Positions 1 to 9,830 of a stretch of DNA of 64,000 nucleotides are shown one piece after another. Position 1 is the first letter of the stretch; the number at the start of each line of letters is the position of its first letter. The notes below the pieces were generated by a model, which saw only the letters and a list, made by a program, of their open reading frames with translations, was not told the origin of the DNA and made no database searches. The translations under genes and the position numbers were made by a program. This stretch comes from Marinoscillum sp. 108 (GTDB taxonomy: Bacteria; Bacteroidota; Bacteroidia; Cytophagales; Cyclobacteriaceae): NCBI RefSeq assembly GCF_902506655.1, contig NZ_LR734808.1:3408501-3472500 (forward strand), read 5' to 3'.

Positions 1-1737
1 TTGCTGACTGGTACTTTGGTAATGACCGGCTTGTTTTTTTGTGCCCTTTATTTTTTCGGTCAACGAGAAAAGTCAGCCATTTTCTTTTCAGTTTTTTGTC
101 TCACTTTTTCCTATCGGGTGGTGGGTGCTGATGATTATACCTTACAAATTATTTATCCGGGTATGGCGTGGCTGACGAGTATTCGCCTTGAATATCTATC
201 GCTATTTGTGCCTCCTATCTTCTTCACACTTTATACGCACGCACTTTTTCCACTGAAATATCGTGTCAATCCCCTGTATGTTTTCGTGGCCATTTCCATC
301 CTAGCTTCTGGCATTACATTGATTTTTCCACCAACGGTTTTCACCAGCTTGGTGGATGCCTATTTGATTCTGCTCCTCGCGGGTATTTTAATCGTGGCGT
401 ATGTATACATCCGGGCATATCAGCGAAACATGGAGGGGTCCAGATATGCTTTGATCAGCTCGCTGATGATTTTAATGATCTTCTCTTACAAGATTTACCT
501 TTATATGGGTGCGGCGGAAGAGATTGAGTTGATTTCCTTTGTGGGGTACCTGGCGTTCTTCTTTTTTCAGTCGCTCATTTTGTTTTTTCTCTTTACCAAT
601 TCCTTGAAAGAGGCCAAAGAGCAAGCGGAACATGCCGCCCGCACCAAGTCGGAGTTTCTTTCTATGATGTCTCATGAAATCAGGACACCCATGAATGCTG
701 TGATAGGGTTGTCCAACTATTTGCTGGGAGATCAACCCACCAAAAATCAGGAAGAAACCCTCAATACCCTCAAGTTTTCAGCTGAAAACCTCCTGGTCAT
801 CATCAATGATATTCTTGACTTCAGTAAAATTGAGGCTGATAAAATTGAGTTTGAATACAGGTCGGTCGATATCCGGTCGCTTATTGAGAACCTGAACCGT
901 GTGTTTTTGCCGATTGCGGATGCCAAAAAGCTGAAAGTCGTCTTTGAGTGTGATGATCGAATTCCGCAATTCATATCCTGTGATCAGACCCGAACTAGTC
1001 AGATACTGACCAATCTGCTGAGCAATGCCATTAAATTTACAGAAGAAGGAGTGATCAGGTTGAGTTTAAAATGCGAATCACAGACCAATGACCATGTGGT
1101 CATTAAATTTGAAGTAGCAGATACTGGTATCGGGATAGAGAAGCAACGACAAGAGGATATTTTTCAGAGTTTTACACAGGCGAGTTCCTCCACTAACCGA
1201 CGCTACGGAGGTACAGGTCTGGGGCTTACCATTACAAAAAAATTGCTCAAATTGCAGGGGTCTGACCTGATGCTGGAGAGTGAATTGGGCAATGGCTCAT
1301 TGTTTTGGTTCACTCAGCAATTCGCAATAGTTGAAGATATTATATTAGAGAGCATGCCTGACAACATAGAGGAACAACAACTGCCGCTTGATGTGCTATT
1401 GGTTGAAGACAATCAGATCAATGTGATGGTGGCATCCAAGTTTTTAAATAAGTGGGGAGCCAGTGTGACTGTGGCGGCAAATGGTATAGAGGCAATAGAA
1501 GCCATCTCAACCCGCAATTTTCACGTGGTGTTGATGGATCTGCAGATGCCGGTGATGGATGGTTTTGAAGCAGCTGAGGAAATCAGAAAGAAGAATAATC
1601 TGACTCCAATTATCGCTTTGACGGCCTCAGCACTACCCGAAGAACAGAAAAAAATCAGAAACTCGGGAATGAATGATTATATTATCAAGCCCTTTGACCC
1701 GGGGGAACTTTTAAAAAAGCTCCGTCACTATACCTGA
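1..1737 (+). CDS. Hybrid sensor histidine kinase/response regulator, 5' end cut by window
   Basis: A membrane hybrid histidine kinase. The frame is open from the first base, and the visible protein starts inside the 7TM region of its downstream paralog, so roughly 195 N-terminal residues lie outside the window; the TTG at base 1 is not a real start. Visible order: 7TM sensor region of the 7TMR-DISM type (about 1-200), HisKA with the H box [13 protein letters not shown] (phospho-His 225), HATPase_c with N box SNAIKFT and G boxes DTGIGI and GGTGLGL, and a C-terminal receiver with [10 protein letters not shown] (phospho-Asp 513) and the conserved Lys in IIKPFD. Only 6 bases separate it from the next gene, a full-length paralog, so the two are probably co-transcribed. 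The ligand is unknown and no DNA-binding output domain is present. Confidence 0.9.
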   Translation: MLTGTLVMTGLFFCALYFFGQREKSAIFFSVFCLTFSYRVVGADDYTLQIIYPGMAWLTSIRLEYLSLFVPPIFFTLYTHALFPLKYRVNPLYVFVAISILASGITLIFPPTVFTSLVDAYLILLLAGILIVAYVYIRAYQRNMEGSRYALISSLMILMIFSYKIYLYMGAAEEIELISFVGYLAFFFFQSLILFFLFTNSLKEAKEQAEHAARTKSEFLSMMSHEIRTPMNAVIGLSNYLLGDQPTKNQEETLNTLKFSAENLLVIINDILDFSKIEADKIEFEYRSVDIRSLIENLNRVFLPIADAKKLKVVFECDDRIPQFISCDQTRTSQILTNLLSNAIKFTEEGVIRLSLKCESQTNDHVVIKFEVADTGIGIEKQRQEDIFQSFTQASSSTNRRYGGTGLGLTITKKLLKLQGSDLMLESELGNGSLFWFTQQFAIVEDIILESMPDNIEEQQLPLDVLLVEDNQINVMVASKFLNKWGASVTVAANGIEAIEAISTRNFHVVLMDLQMPVMDGFEAAEEIRKKNNLTPIIALTASALPEEQKKIRNSGMNDYIIKPFDPGELLKKLRHYT

Positions 1738-1743
1738 TACTGG

Positions 1744-4077
1744 ATGTTCGCATCGCGATTTGTCATTTGCTGTCTGTTACTTTTTATTGGAAATTTCTCC
1801 ATGGGGCAGACTCAATCTGCTACTATAGATTTGAGAAACGCCGATTTCAGCAAAAGCCTTTCGCTCGATGGGACCTACGAGTTTTATTGGGATCAACTGC
1901 TGCTACCCGGTCAGTTGGATACACTGACTCCTGGCTATTTCCCGTTTCCCTCACTGTGGAACAATCAGTTTGTAGGTGACAAGCATTTGAATGCAAACGG
2001 GTTTGCTACATACCGGGCCATAATACTCTTGCCGGAGCGTTCCGACTATACGCTTTATGTTGAGGATGTTTACAGCGCTTTCGCGTTGTACTTCAATGGA
2101 AAGCTGATCGCCAAGAATGGTCAGGTGGCAACTACTCCCGAGGCTTACTTGCCCAAATGGAAGCCTCAGTTTGTCGCCCTTCCTAATGTGTCGGATACCA
2201 ACGAACTGATCCTTCAGATTGCCAATTTTGATCACAGCAAAGGCGGTGCCTTAGAGGGTATGCAAATAGGCACTTCGGAGGTGATGGCTGCTGAATACCT
2301 GGCATTACTGGCTTATGACCTGATCCTTACGGGCAGTTTACTTACAGGTGGCCTTTTTTTTCTGGGTCTGTATTTTTTCGGAAGACGAGATAAAGCCATT
2401 CTTTATTTTGCGCTATTCTGCCTGATCTACAGCTACAGGGTGATTGGTTTTGGGTATTATGTGCTGCATTCACTGGTGGACGTCTCGTGGTATGTGACCA
2501 CCCGAATCGAATATCTCACGCTGTTTTTGGCCACTTTTGCGTTTGGACGCTTTGTGCATCATACCTTCCCACTGGAGGCGAAAAAAATTATTTGGGACAT
2601 ACTTGATGGGATTTGTCTGCTGTTTATTGGGCTTACTCTTCTGTTTCCAGTGTCGGTTTACTCTCATCTGGTGGAGCCCTTTTTCGGCATATTACTGATT
2701 TATATTGCACTGACGTTTTTCATTTATGTCAGAGCTAAAATCAATCGTCGACCGGACTCCACTTTTGGTCTCATTAGTGTAGGAGTGGTCTTTCTGATAT
2801 TTGTGTATAATATTTTTGTCTATTTTGGTCTCCTGGAAGAAAATAAGGCCGTTTCATTCTGGGGGTACGTCTCTTTCTTTTTTTCACAGTCACTCATCCT
2901 TTCATTTCGATTTGCCAATTCTTTAAAGCAGGCCAAAGAAGAAGCTGAAAAAGCCTCTCAGGCAAAAACGGATTTTTTGAGTACCATTTCGCATGAAATC
3001 AGGACCCCACTAAATGCCGTAGTTGGTATCTCTCACTTTTTACTTCAGGACAAACCTCGGAAGGATCAAAAGGAAAACCTGATTTCACTCAAGTATTCCG
3101 CAGAGAATCTCACCTCCCTTATCAATGATATCCTCGACTACAATAAACTGGAGTTTGGCTCCATAGAATTTGAGGAAATGACGGTCAACCTCAAGGAGGT
3201 TATTACCAGTATTTATAGGGGATATCGCGTTAAGGCACAGGCCAAGGGACTAGACCTTAACCTGGAGTTTGATGAATCCATTGCGATCGAAATCATCACA
3301 GACAGAACCCGCCTGAACCAGGTACTCAACAACCTGCTGGACAATGCCATCAAGTTCACAAAGGAAGGGCATGTGACCCTGAAGGTAAGTAGACAAGGAG
3401 AGAGCCGGGATCGGATTACGATCAGGTATGAAGTGGAGGATACCGGCATAGGCATCCCGGAGGATAAGCTGGAGCAGATTTTTGAAAGATTCACACAGGC
3501 CAGTTCCTCCACTACCAGAGAGTTTGGTGGGTCTGGACTCGGTCTTTCTATCATCAAAAGATTGTTAGAGCTCCAAGGGGTTGCCATTCAGGTGCAAAGT
3601 AAGCTCGGTGAAGGGACTACATTCTTTTTCGAGCAGGAATATACCAGGGGGGTGGCTCGCAAGGTGGCTCCAGTATCCATGGAAGATCAGGAGCAGGGCA
3701 TGGTAGAGAAACTCCATGGGAGGCAGGTGCTCTTGGTGGAAGACAATACCATGAATGTGGTGGTGGCTAAGAAATTTCTAAAGAGCTGGCATATGAAAAT
3801 TGATCTGGCAGAAAATGGGGAAGTCGCTGTGGAAAAGGCTTCCAGCAACTACTATGACATCATACTGATGGATTTGCAAATGCCAGTGATGGATGGGTAC
3901 GAAGCCACCAGGGCCATCAGAGCCACCAAAAACAACGTGCCCATCGTGGCACTAACAGCCTCAGCGTTGGTGAGGGTGCAGGAGAAAGTGCTCCATTATG
4001 GGATGAACGACTACATTACCAAACCCTTTGATCCGGAAGAGCTCAGGAAAAAGCTGGTGAAGAACATTCGCGGCTAA
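1744..4077 (+). CDS. Hybrid sensor histidine kinase/response regulator (7TMR-DISM type)
   Basis: A full-length 777-residue hybrid kinase. A signal peptide (about 1-21, ending SMGQ) precedes a periplasmic beta-sandwich domain (about 25-180) like those of 7TMR-DISM receptors. Seven or so membrane helices follow (about 190-390), then HisKA with [13 protein letters not shown] (His 417), HATPase_c with DNAIKFT, DTGIGIP and GGSGLGL, and a receiver with phospho-Asp 710 in [10 protein letters not shown]. From the 7TM onward it matches the preceding gene almost block for block, indicating tandem duplication. Its stop codon overlaps that of the convergent hemE. Such kinases usually pass phosphate onward through the receiver; the partner is not visible here. 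Confidence 0.93.
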   Translation: MFASRFVICCLLLFIGNFSMGQTQSATIDLRNADFSKSLSLDGTYEFYWDQLLLPGQLDTLTPGYFPFPSLWNNQFVGDKHLNANGFATYRAIILLPERSDYTLYVEDVYSAFALYFNGKLIAKNGQVATTPEAYLPKWKPQFVALPNVSDTNELILQIANFDHSKGGALEGMQIGTSEVMAAEYLALLAYDLILTGSLLTGGLFFLGLYFFGRRDKAILYFALFCLIYSYRVIGFGYYVLHSLVDVSWYVTTRIEYLTLFLATFAFGRFVHHTFPLEAKKIIWDILDGICLLFIGLTLLFPVSVYSHLVEPFFGILLIYIALTFFIYVRAKINRRPDSTFGLISVGVVFLIFVYNIFVYFGLLEENKAVSFWGYVSFFFSQSLILSFRFANSLKQAKEEAEKASQAKTDFLSTISHEIRTPLNAVVGISHFLLQDKPRKDQKENLISLKYSAENLTSLINDILDYNKLEFGSIEFEEMTVNLKEVITSIYRGYRVKAQAKGLDLNLEFDESIAIEIITDRTRLNQVLNNLLDNAIKFTKEGHVTLKVSRQGESRDRITIRYEVEDTGIGIPEDKLEQIFERFTQASSSTTREFGGSGLGLSIIKRLLELQGVAIQVQSKLGEGTTFFFEQEYTRGVARKVAPVSMEDQEQGMVEKLHGRQVLLVEDNTMNVVVAKKFLKSWHMKIDLAENGEVAVEKASSNYYDIILMDLQMPVMDGYEATRAIRATKNNVPIVALTASALVRVQEKVLHYGMNDYITKPFDPEELRKKLVKNIRG

Positions 4078-5093
4078 GCCCGGTATTCCTTCACTGTATC
4101 TATGAAGCATCTGACTTTATCCGGATCAGTATCTGGATACACGCCATGTCCGAGGTTCGCTATGTGCGGATGCCCCTCAAATGCTTTCAACATCTTAATG
4201 GTTTCTGATTTGACCTGATCAAAGGTGCCATAGAGGGCACAAGGATCCATATTACCCTGCAGGGTTTTTCCGGGAAGAAGTTTTCGCGCCTCTTGCACAT
4301 CCATGTTCCAATCCAGCCCCACTGTGTTACAGCTGATGTTGGCCATGTCTGCGATGGCGAAAAAAGCACCCTTGGCAAAGACTGTCACTGGCACCTCAGT
4401 GATCGCTGCCGCAATCTGCTCAATGTAGGCCAATGAGAATTTCTGATACTGCTCAGGGGGCAGTACACCTGCCCACGAGTCAAAGATCTGCACCATGTCC
4501 GCACCTGCTGCTATTTGTCCTTTCAGGTAGGCAATGGTGCTTTGAGTGATCATGTCCAGCAGCCGATGGGCCAATTCCGGATCGGTATAGAGCATTTTTC
4601 TCGGCTTAGAGAAGGTCTTACTACCGCTTCCTTCTACCATGTAGGCGAAGATGGTCCATGGAGCCCCGGCAAAGCCAATGATCGGCACTCGGCCAGATAA
4701 CTCTCGTTTGGTGATTTTGATGGCTTCCAGGGTATAAGAAAGGTCCTCAGCTTTGGCTACTTTGAGTGAAGTCAGGTCTTCCGTAGTGGCCACAGTCTTC
4801 CTGAAAATGGGGCCTGTTTTTTCCACCATCTCATAGGGGAGTCCCATGGCTTCTGGGATGACCAGTATGTCCGAGAAGATAATGGCCGCGTCTACTCCCA
4901 GAATATCCACTGGCTGAATGGTGACCTCAGCGGCTAGCTCAGGCGTTTCCACCAGCTCCTTGAAACCGCTCAATCCGTTTCTGACAGCCCGGTATTCTGG
5001 CAATATTCTTCCGGCCTGGCGCATTACCCATACTGGGGTTCGTTCCGTTTTTTCTCCACGGGCCGCTCTTGAGATGAGGTCATTCTTCAACAT
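4074..5093 (-). CDS. hemE: Uroporphyrinogen decarboxylase
   Basis: Decarboxylates the four acetate side chains of uroporphyrinogen III to give coproporphyrinogen III in cytoplasmic heme biosynthesis. The 339 residues are full length for the family. The N-terminal signature [15 protein letters not shown], the FSDIL stretch, the GFAGAPWT loop and the C-terminal NLGHGV motif are all present. The start MLKND is the usual one for the family. A Bacteroidota -7 element (5099-5106) ends only 5 bases upstream of this ATG, so the mRNA should be nearly leaderless. No other heme gene is adjacent. Confidence 0.97.
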   Translation of the reverse strand: MLKNDLISRAARGEKTERTPVWVMRQAGRILPEYRAVRNGLSGFKELVETPELAAEVTIQPVDILGVDAAIIFSDILVIPEAMGLPYEMVEKTGPIFRKTVATTEDLTSLKVAKAEDLSYTLEAIKITKRELSGRVPIIGFAGAPWTIFAYMVEGSGSKTFSKPRKMLYTDPELAHRLLDMITQSTIAYLKGQIAAGADMVQIFDSWAGVLPPEQYQKFSLAYIEQIAAAITEVPVTVFAKGAFFAIADMANISCNTVGLDWNMDVQEARKLLPGKTLQGNMDPCALYGTFDQVKSETIKMLKAFEGHPHIANLGHGVYPDTDPDKVRCFIDTVKEYRA

Positions 5094-5098
5094 GGGCG

Positions 5099-5106
5099 CA
5101 AATATA
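5099..5106 (-). promoter_or_regulatory. Candidate -7 promoter element of hemE
   Basis: Reads TATATTTG on the reverse strand, a perfect match to the Bacteroidota primary-sigma -7 consensus TAnnTTTG. No clear TTTG is seen 19-21 bases upstream. The element ends 5 bases before the hemE ATG, implying a leader of about 2 bases. Confidence 0.5.
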
Positions 5107-5169
5107 GAAACTGAATCTTATCCACTAATCCTTTGTAGTAGTAAATAGCGAAGGGACAATCATTTCCTA

Positions 5170-5177
5170 TAACTTTG
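5170..5177 (+). promoter_or_regulatory. Candidate -7 promoter element of the serine dehydratase gene
   Basis: Reads TAACTTTG, a perfect TAnnTTTG match, 24 bases upstream of the ATG at 5202. It overlaps an in-frame TTG at 5175 and therefore argues against TTG as the start. No convincing -33 TTTG is visible. Confidence 0.5.
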
Positions 5178-5201
5178 CAGAACCCCAAAAATGACATAGA
5201 T

Positions 5202-6110
5202 ATGAGTATCTTATTTGATAGTTTCGACGAATGGCGTAAGTACTGTTCGGATGAAAACAAGCCCCTGTATGAACCCGTGCTCCGGTATGAAAGGGAGCAA
5301 AAAGGGAAGAGCGAAGAAGAGGTATGGACCGGACTGTCTAAGGCCTACCTCGTGATGCGAGAGGCGGTGCAGACGGGCCTTACTCAGGAAATGAACTCAT
5401 TCTCAGGAATGATCAACAGTGGCGCGAAAAAGGTAGCCAACCTCCCATTGTCAGTCCTCTCTCCAGAATTTCAAAAATTGATATCAAGAGCTTTGGCGGC
5501 CAAGGAGGTCAACTCATGTATGGGCCGAGTGGTGGCAGCACCTACTGCTGGCGCTTCCGGCATTTTACCTGGCACCATGGTTACCCTGCAGGAAATACAT
5601 GACCTGCCCGACCGGATGATCCTGGAAGGCTTGTTAATTGGTGCCGGAGTGGCATTGATTATGGAAAAGCGTGCCTCTATTTCTGGAGCAGTGGGTGGTT
5701 GTCAGGCAGAGACGGGCGCAGCTGCGGCCATGGCTTCAGCGGCCATTGTGTATGCCCTTGGCGGCACCGTAGATCAGGCGTTTAATTCAGTGGCCATCAC
5801 CATACAGTGTATGCTGGGGCTGGTCTGCGATCCGGTAGCTGGTCTGGTGGAGATCCCGTGCGTAGTGCGCAATGCCAGTGCGGCAGCCATTGCCAACTCT
5901 TCTGCTCAGATAGCCCTGGCGGATGTGAGCCCGGTGATACCTGTAGACGAATGCGTGGATGCAATGGGAGAGATCGGTCAGAGCATGGAAGCCAAGTACA
6001 AAGAAACAGCACTGGGAGGACTGGCAGCTACCCCCACTGGGCAGGCTATTTCCAGGCGAGTGTTGATCCAGGATATCGAAATAATGGACGATGAGGAGGT
6101 TCCCGAATAG
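5202..6110 (+). CDS. sdaAA: L-serine ammonia-lyase, alpha (catalytic) subunit
   Basis: Converts L-serine to pyruvate and ammonia with an oxygen-sensitive iron-sulfur cluster. The 302 residues correspond to the alpha domain only. Visible signatures include SCMGRVVAAPTAGASG, the GGCQAE Cys, and the two Cys in CMLGLVCDPVAGLVEIPC that typically help hold the cluster. I chose the ATG at 5202 rather than the in-frame TTG at 5175 because the TTG lies inside the -7 promoter element. A separate beta (ACT-type) subunit is not next to it and may be elsewhere. It is divergent from hemE, and its stop is 4 bases from the end of a convergent membrane-protein gene. Confidence 0.92.
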   Translation: MSILFDSFDEWRKYCSDENKPLYEPVLRYEREQKGKSEEEVWTGLSKAYLVMREAVQTGLTQEMNSFSGMINSGAKKVANLPLSVLSPEFQKLISRALAAKEVNSCMGRVVAAPTAGASGILPGTMVTLQEIHDLPDRMILEGLLIGAGVALIMEKRASISGAVGGCQAETGAAAAMASAAIVYALGGTVDQAFNSVAITIQCMLGLVCDPVAGLVEIPCVVRNASAAAIANSSAQIALADVSPVIPVDECVDAMGEIGQSMEAKYKETALGGLAATPTGQAISRRVLIQDIEIMDDEEVPE

Positions 6111-6114
6111 GGCC

Positions 6115-6573
6115 TTAGATCACTCCAAAATCTTCCAGCAACCATCCGGCATACCTCGTGAGCAAGGTGAGGATAAATGCCCATACGGCACCAAAGAGCC
6201 ACATCCACCGAATGATTTCAGAGCGCTTACCGCCAAAGGCATTGGCCAGGATGGCGCCTCCAATGGGTGAAAGGAGGATGGGTGTGAAGAAGGCAATGCC
6301 GGCTACACCATATTTTGTCCAGATTCTGACAAGTCTTCGTCGCTTGGGCGTGAAGTTTTTACGCTTCTTTTTAGACTTGAACAGCCGCAGTGACAGATTC
6401 CTGATTTCAGGGCCAAAGTAAGTAAGAAGGTACACCGTACTCATCATACCCAGGAGGGATAGGAGGGTGGTCTCAAGGACAGAAAACCCATAAGCAAGGC
6501 CTAAGGTGGGCCCGAAAATGATTTTGAGCGCACTCAGGGCATACACTGTTAGGTATTTTAAGATCACTGGCAT
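6115..6573 (-). CDS. Small multi-pass membrane protein, COG2426-like
   Basis: A 152-residue membrane protein with about four hydrophobic segments (near 5-25, 30-52, 90-115 and 123-143) and a very basic cytoplasmic loop containing KSKKKRK and KRRR around residues 65-80. The stretch GIAFFTPILLSPIGGAILANAFG resembles the re-entrant core of the small multidrug export/COG2426 family. That assignment is from memory of the pattern and is only moderately secure. The gene is convergent with the serine dehydratase gene (4-base gap) and divergent from the peptidase gene at 6660. Substrate unknown. Confidence 0.75.
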   Translation of the reverse strand: MPVILKYLTVYALSALKIIFGPTLGLAYGFSVLETTLLSLLGMMSTVYLLTYFGPEIRNLSLRLFKSKKKRKNFTPKRRRLVRIWTKYGVAGIAFFTPILLSPIGGAILANAFGGKRSEIIRWMWLFGAVWAFILTLLTRYAGWLLEDFGVI

Positions 6574-6638
6574 TCTGGATTGATTTTGAGCGCGTGAATT
6601 TATACGAAATTTATGAGCATGGGTCTTTACGATAAAGT

Positions 6639-6646
6639 TATCTTTG
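6639..6646 (+). promoter_or_regulatory. Candidate -7 promoter element of the 6660 operon
   Basis: Reads TATCTTTG, a perfect TAnnTTTG match, 13 bases upstream of the peptidase ATG. No clear -33 TTTG. It would drive the peptidase-hpt pair and perhaps adk-obgE. Confidence 0.45.
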
Positions 6647-6659
6647 CGTCCTTTTTGTA

Positions 6660-7571
6660 ATGAAACTACTCGAACAGCTCATAGACATTCCATCTCCATC
6701 CGGTAGCGAATACCTGATGCGGGACTTCATTACCCAATACGTAAGAAAGCACTCCCATAGCTGGAAAGTTCAACCAAAGATTTTGTCGGGAGATTTTTTG
6801 CAGGACAATCTCATCCTCGTTTTTGGCGAGCCACGCACCGCCATTTTCGCCCATATGGATACCATTGGTTTCACAGTGAGGTATCACGATCAGCTGGTGC
6901 CGATAGGCGGACCTGATGTGGAAAATGGCTATGAGCTTGTGGGAAGAGATAGCAAAGGACTGATACAATGTACCCTCAGGGTAGATGACGAAGGACAGTT
7001 GTTTTATGATTTTCCTCGGGCCATTGAGACAGGTACCACGCTTACCTGGAAGCCAGCGCTAAAAGTGGGTGAGGGATTTCTGGAAGGCCCTTACATGGAC
7101 AACCGGCTTGGAATCTATAATGCCCTGAAAGTGGCCGAACACCTGACAGATGGAGTGATTGTTTTCAGTTCGTTTGAGGAGCACGGTGGAGGCTCAGTGC
7201 CCATGCTGATTAAATACCTCGCGGAGAATTATTCAATAAAGCAGTGTTTGATTTCAGACATTACCTGGGTGACCGAAGGTGTTCAGCACGAATCAGGAGT
7301 GGCTATTTCAATGCGGGATAGAAATATTCCGAGGCGGAAATTTCTCGATCGTGTACTGGAGCTGGCGGCCGAGTCGGGAATAGCCCACCAGCTGGAAGTG
7401 GAAGGTGGTGGTTCCAGCGATGGCCGTGAGATTCATCATTCTCCTTACCCGATCGACTGGCTTTTTATTGGAGCCCCAGAGGACAACGTCCATTCGCCAC
7501 ATGAGCGGGTAGCGATCAAAGATCTTACGGCAATGATTGCCATGTATATATACCTGATGGAAAAGCTATGA
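6660..7571 (+). CDS. M42/M20-like metallo-aminopeptidase
   Basis: A cytoplasmic zinc peptidase of the MH clan, 303 residues. Candidate metal ligands and catalytic residues are His and Asp in FAHMDTIGF, the Asp in MDNRLG, the Glu pair in SSFEEHGGG, and the C-terminal His in HSPHE. This order matches M42 glutamyl aminopeptidases/endoglucanase-M-like proteins, although the protein is a little shorter than the usual 340-360 residues. Its stop codon overlaps the hpt start (ATGA), indicating translational coupling. The peptide substrate cannot be read from the sequence. Confidence 0.85.
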   Translation: MKLLEQLIDIPSPSGSEYLMRDFITQYVRKHSHSWKVQPKILSGDFLQDNLILVFGEPRTAIFAHMDTIGFTVRYHDQLVPIGGPDVENGYELVGRDSKGLIQCTLRVDDEGQLFYDFPRAIETGTTLTWKPALKVGEGFLEGPYMDNRLGIYNALKVAEHLTDGVIVFSSFEEHGGGSVPMLIKYLAENYSIKQCLISDITWVTEGVQHESGVAISMRDRNIPRRKFLDRVLELAAESGIAHQLEVEGGGSSDGREIHHSPYPIDWLFIGAPEDNVHSPHERVAIKDLTAMIAMYIYLMEKL

Positions 7572-8110
7572 CGGGGAAGAAAATTGCTTTGCATGGAAAG
7601 CCCTTCGAGCTATTCCTTTCGGAAAAGGAGATAGCATCTGCAATCGGTAGGTTGGCGGAGGAGATCAATCGGGATTTTCAAGGAAAGGAAGTAGTGATAC
7701 TTGGCGTGCTGGATGGCGCCTTTATGCTTTTGGCGGATTTACTGAAGAAGTTGGAGGTATCTCTTACTCTGGAGTTGGTGAAATTGAAGTCTTATGAGGG
7801 TGAGCAGACCACAGGAGTGGTGAAGAGCCTGATAGGTCTTAGTGATGAGTTGAGCGGCAAGCATATAGTGGTAGTGGAGGATATCATCGATACTGGGATC
7901 ACGCTGAAGTATCTGTTAGGTTTGCTGGAAGAAAAGAAACCGGCCTCTGTTTCATTGGCCACTTTACTTATTAAAAAGGAGGTTTTTAATGACAAGTTTC
8001 CGGTACATTATTGTGGGATAGCTATTCCAAATAGATTTGTAGTAGGATACGGCATGGATTACGATGGTCATGGTCGGCAGTTGTCACAGATATATGCTGC
8101 CATTGACTAA
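7568..8110 (+). CDS. hpt: Hypoxanthine phosphoribosyltransferase
   Basis: A purine salvage enzyme that joins hypoxanthine (often guanine too) to PRPP to give IMP/GMP in the cytoplasm. The 180 residues include the PRPP-binding loop VVVEDIIDTGITL, the flexible-loop region LKSYEGEQTTG, and the C-terminal VVGYGMDYDGHGR that contacts the base. The start ATG overlaps the stop of the upstream peptidase gene. The next gene in purine nucleotide metabolism, adk, begins 55 bases downstream. Confidence 0.95.
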   Translation: MTGKKIALHGKPFELFLSEKEIASAIGRLAEEINRDFQGKEVVILGVLDGAFMLLADLLKKLEVSLTLELVKLKSYEGEQTTGVVKSLIGLSDELSGKHIVVVEDIIDTGITLKYLLGLLEEKKPASVSLATLLIKKEVFNDKFPVHYCGIAIPNRFVVGYGMDYDGHGRQLSQIYAAID

Positions 8111-8165
8111 GTTCACATGTATTATTAATCACTATATTTAATTATTGAATTAAGCATTTTATACC

Positions 8166-8741
8166 ATGTTAAATATCGTACTGTTTGGCCCTCCCGGAGC
8201 AGGAAAGGGTACACAAAGTGAGAATATCATTGAAAAGTATAAGCTGGCACATATCTCTACCGGCGATCTTTTCCGAAAACATTTGGGAGAAGGAACCGAG
8301 CTCGGGAAGCTGGCTCAGAAGTATATGGATGAGGGCAAACTAGTACCTGATGAGGTGGTAGTGGGCATGGTAGAGGATAAGATCAAGGAGACGCTTGATG
8401 CAAAGGGGTTCATTTTTGATGGTTTTCCACGCACCATCAATCAGGCTGCTGAGTTGGATAAAATGCTGACTGCACACGGTTTGCAAATATCTGGCATGGT
8501 GGCTCTGGAAGTACCCGAGGATGAGCTCAGGGCTCGTATCAAGGAGCGTGCTAAAACCTCTGGTCGGGTAGACGATCAGGATGATGCCAAAATCACCACT
8601 AGAATAAGGGTGTATGAAGAGGAGACATCTCCAGTGGCTGGTTATTATAAGCAGCAGGGAAAATTCAATGGCATCAATGGGGTTGGTACTATCGAAGGAA
8701 TATTTAATCAGATATGCACAGTGATTGACAGTTTTACTTAA
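8166..8741 (+). CDS. adk: Adenylate kinase
   Basis: Interconverts ATP + AMP and 2 ADP in the cytoplasm. The 191-residue protein has the P-loop GPPGAGKGTQ at residues 7-16, the AMP-binding stretch STGDLFR, and DGFPRT. The LID region is the short type without the Cys4 zinc module, as shown by its length and by TSGRVDDQDD following KERAK. The obgE start is 3 bases after the stop, so the two are co-transcribed. Confidence 0.97.
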   Translation: MLNIVLFGPPGAGKGTQSENIIEKYKLAHISTGDLFRKHLGEGTELGKLAQKYMDEGKLVPDEVVVGMVEDKIKETLDAKGFIFDGFPRTINQAAELDKMLTAHGLQISGMVALEVPEDELRARIKERAKTSGRVDDQDDAKITTRIRVYEEETSPVAGYYKQQGKFNGINGVGTIEGIFNQICTVIDSFT

Positions 8742-8744
8742 GGA

Positions 8745-9731
8745 ATGGATTCCAATTTTATTGATTACGTAAAACTCTACGCCAGGTCAGGTGATGGGGG
8801 AGCCGGTTCAGTTCACTTTCGAAGAGAGAAGTTTGTACCAAAAGGCGGTCCCGATGGAGGAGATGGCGGCCGAGGGGGACATATCATCCTGCGTGGCAAC
8901 AAGCAAATGTGGACACTCATCCACCTCAAATACCGCAAGCATATCAAGGCTGAGCATGGAGGCAATGGTGAAGGAGGAAAACGTTTCGGACTAGGTGGTA
9001 GTGACATCTACCTGGATGTGCCTGTAGGCACTGTGGCCAAAGATTCTGAAACAGGAGAAGTCCTGCTCGAGATTATGGAAGATGGGCATGAGCAAATTTT
9101 GTTGCCCGGTGGTATGGGAGGTCAGGGCAATGCCCATTTTGCCACACCTACTAACCAGGCACCAAGACATGCCCAGCCAGGAATACCCGGAGTAGAAAAG
9201 TGGATTATTCTCGAACTCAAAATTTTAGCCGATGTGGGTCTTGTGGGCTTCCCCAATGCAGGTAAGTCCACACTGCTTTCAGTTATCTCTGCTGCCAAGC
9301 CTGAAATAGCAGATTACCCTTTTACCACCCTGGTGCCTAACCTGGGTGTGGTTCCATATCGTGACGAACGCTCCTTTGTGGTGGCAGACATTCCCGGGAT
9401 TATAGAGGGTGCGGCAGATGGTAAAGGGCTTGGGATTCGTTTCCTGCGCCATATTGAGCGTAATTCCATGCTGCTTTTTATGATTCCTACGGATGCCAAA
9501 GACATCAAAGCAGAATACAACATCTTGCTTGGTGAGCTTGAGAAGTACAATCCCGAGTTATTGGACAAGCAGCGACTATTGGCCATCACCAAGTCAGATT
9601 TGCTCGATGAAGAGCTTTTGGCTGAGATGGAAGCCGAGCTGCCAGATCTACCCTACGTTTATATTTCGAGTGTGACAGGACTTGGCATACAAGAGCTGAA
9701 GGACAAGATTTGGCAAATGCTAAATGTCTGA
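8745..9731 (+). CDS. obgE: Obg family GTPase
   Basis: An essential GTPase associated with assembly of the large ribosomal subunit. The 328 residues begin with the glycine-rich Obg fold ([15 protein letters not shown] and later glycine arms, about 1-158). The G domain follows: G1 GFPNAGKST, switch region [10 protein letters not shown]3 DIPGIIEGA and G4 TKSD. The optional C-terminal OCT domain is absent, as is common outside Firmicutes and actinobacteria. It is co-transcribed with adk. Confidence 0.96.
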   Translation: MDSNFIDYVKLYARSGDGGAGSVHFRREKFVPKGGPDGGDGGRGGHIILRGNKQMWTLIHLKYRKHIKAEHGGNGEGGKRFGLGGSDIYLDVPVGTVAKDSETGEVLLEIMEDGHEQILLPGGMGGQGNAHFATPTNQAPRHAQPGIPGVEKWIILELKILADVGLVGFPNAGKSTLLSVISAAKPEIADYPFTTLVPNLGVVPYRDERSFVVADIPGIIEGAADGKGLGIRFLRHIERNSMLLFMIPTDAKDIKAEYNILLGELEKYNPELLDKQRLLAITKSDLLDEELLAEMEAELPDLPYVYISSVTGLGIQELKDKIWQMLNV

Positions 9732-9753
9732 TTGCACTGAGTAGTGGCCATTT

Positions 9754-9768
9754 CTGACAACTTGTCAG
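9754..9768. promoter_or_regulatory. 15-bp palindrome upstream of grpE, candidate operator
   Basis: CTGACAA-C-TTGTCAG, a perfect 7-1-7 inverted repeat in the 99-base gap between obgE and grpE. It sits 11 bases upstream of a second inverted repeat. Its position before a heat-shock operon suggests a regulator site; this is inference. Confidence 0.45.
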
Positions 9769-9779
9769 CCTCTACGGCT

Positions 9780-9798
9780 TTGGCAAAGAAATTGCCAA
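9780..9798 (+). promoter_or_regulatory. 7-5-7 inverted repeat with sigma-54-like promoter spacing, upstream of grpE
   Basis: TTGGCAA-AGAAA-TTGCCAA is a perfect inverted repeat. It also fits the sigma-54 -24/-12 layout (TTGGCA, N4-6, TTGC) with GG at 9782-9783, ten bases, then GC at 9794-9795. A start site would fall near 9807, 24 bases before the grpE ATG. It could instead be a repressor operator. Confidence 0.4.
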
Positions 9799-9830
9799 CA
9801 GTGAGCTATCTCTAAAAAAGTGTATTACCG

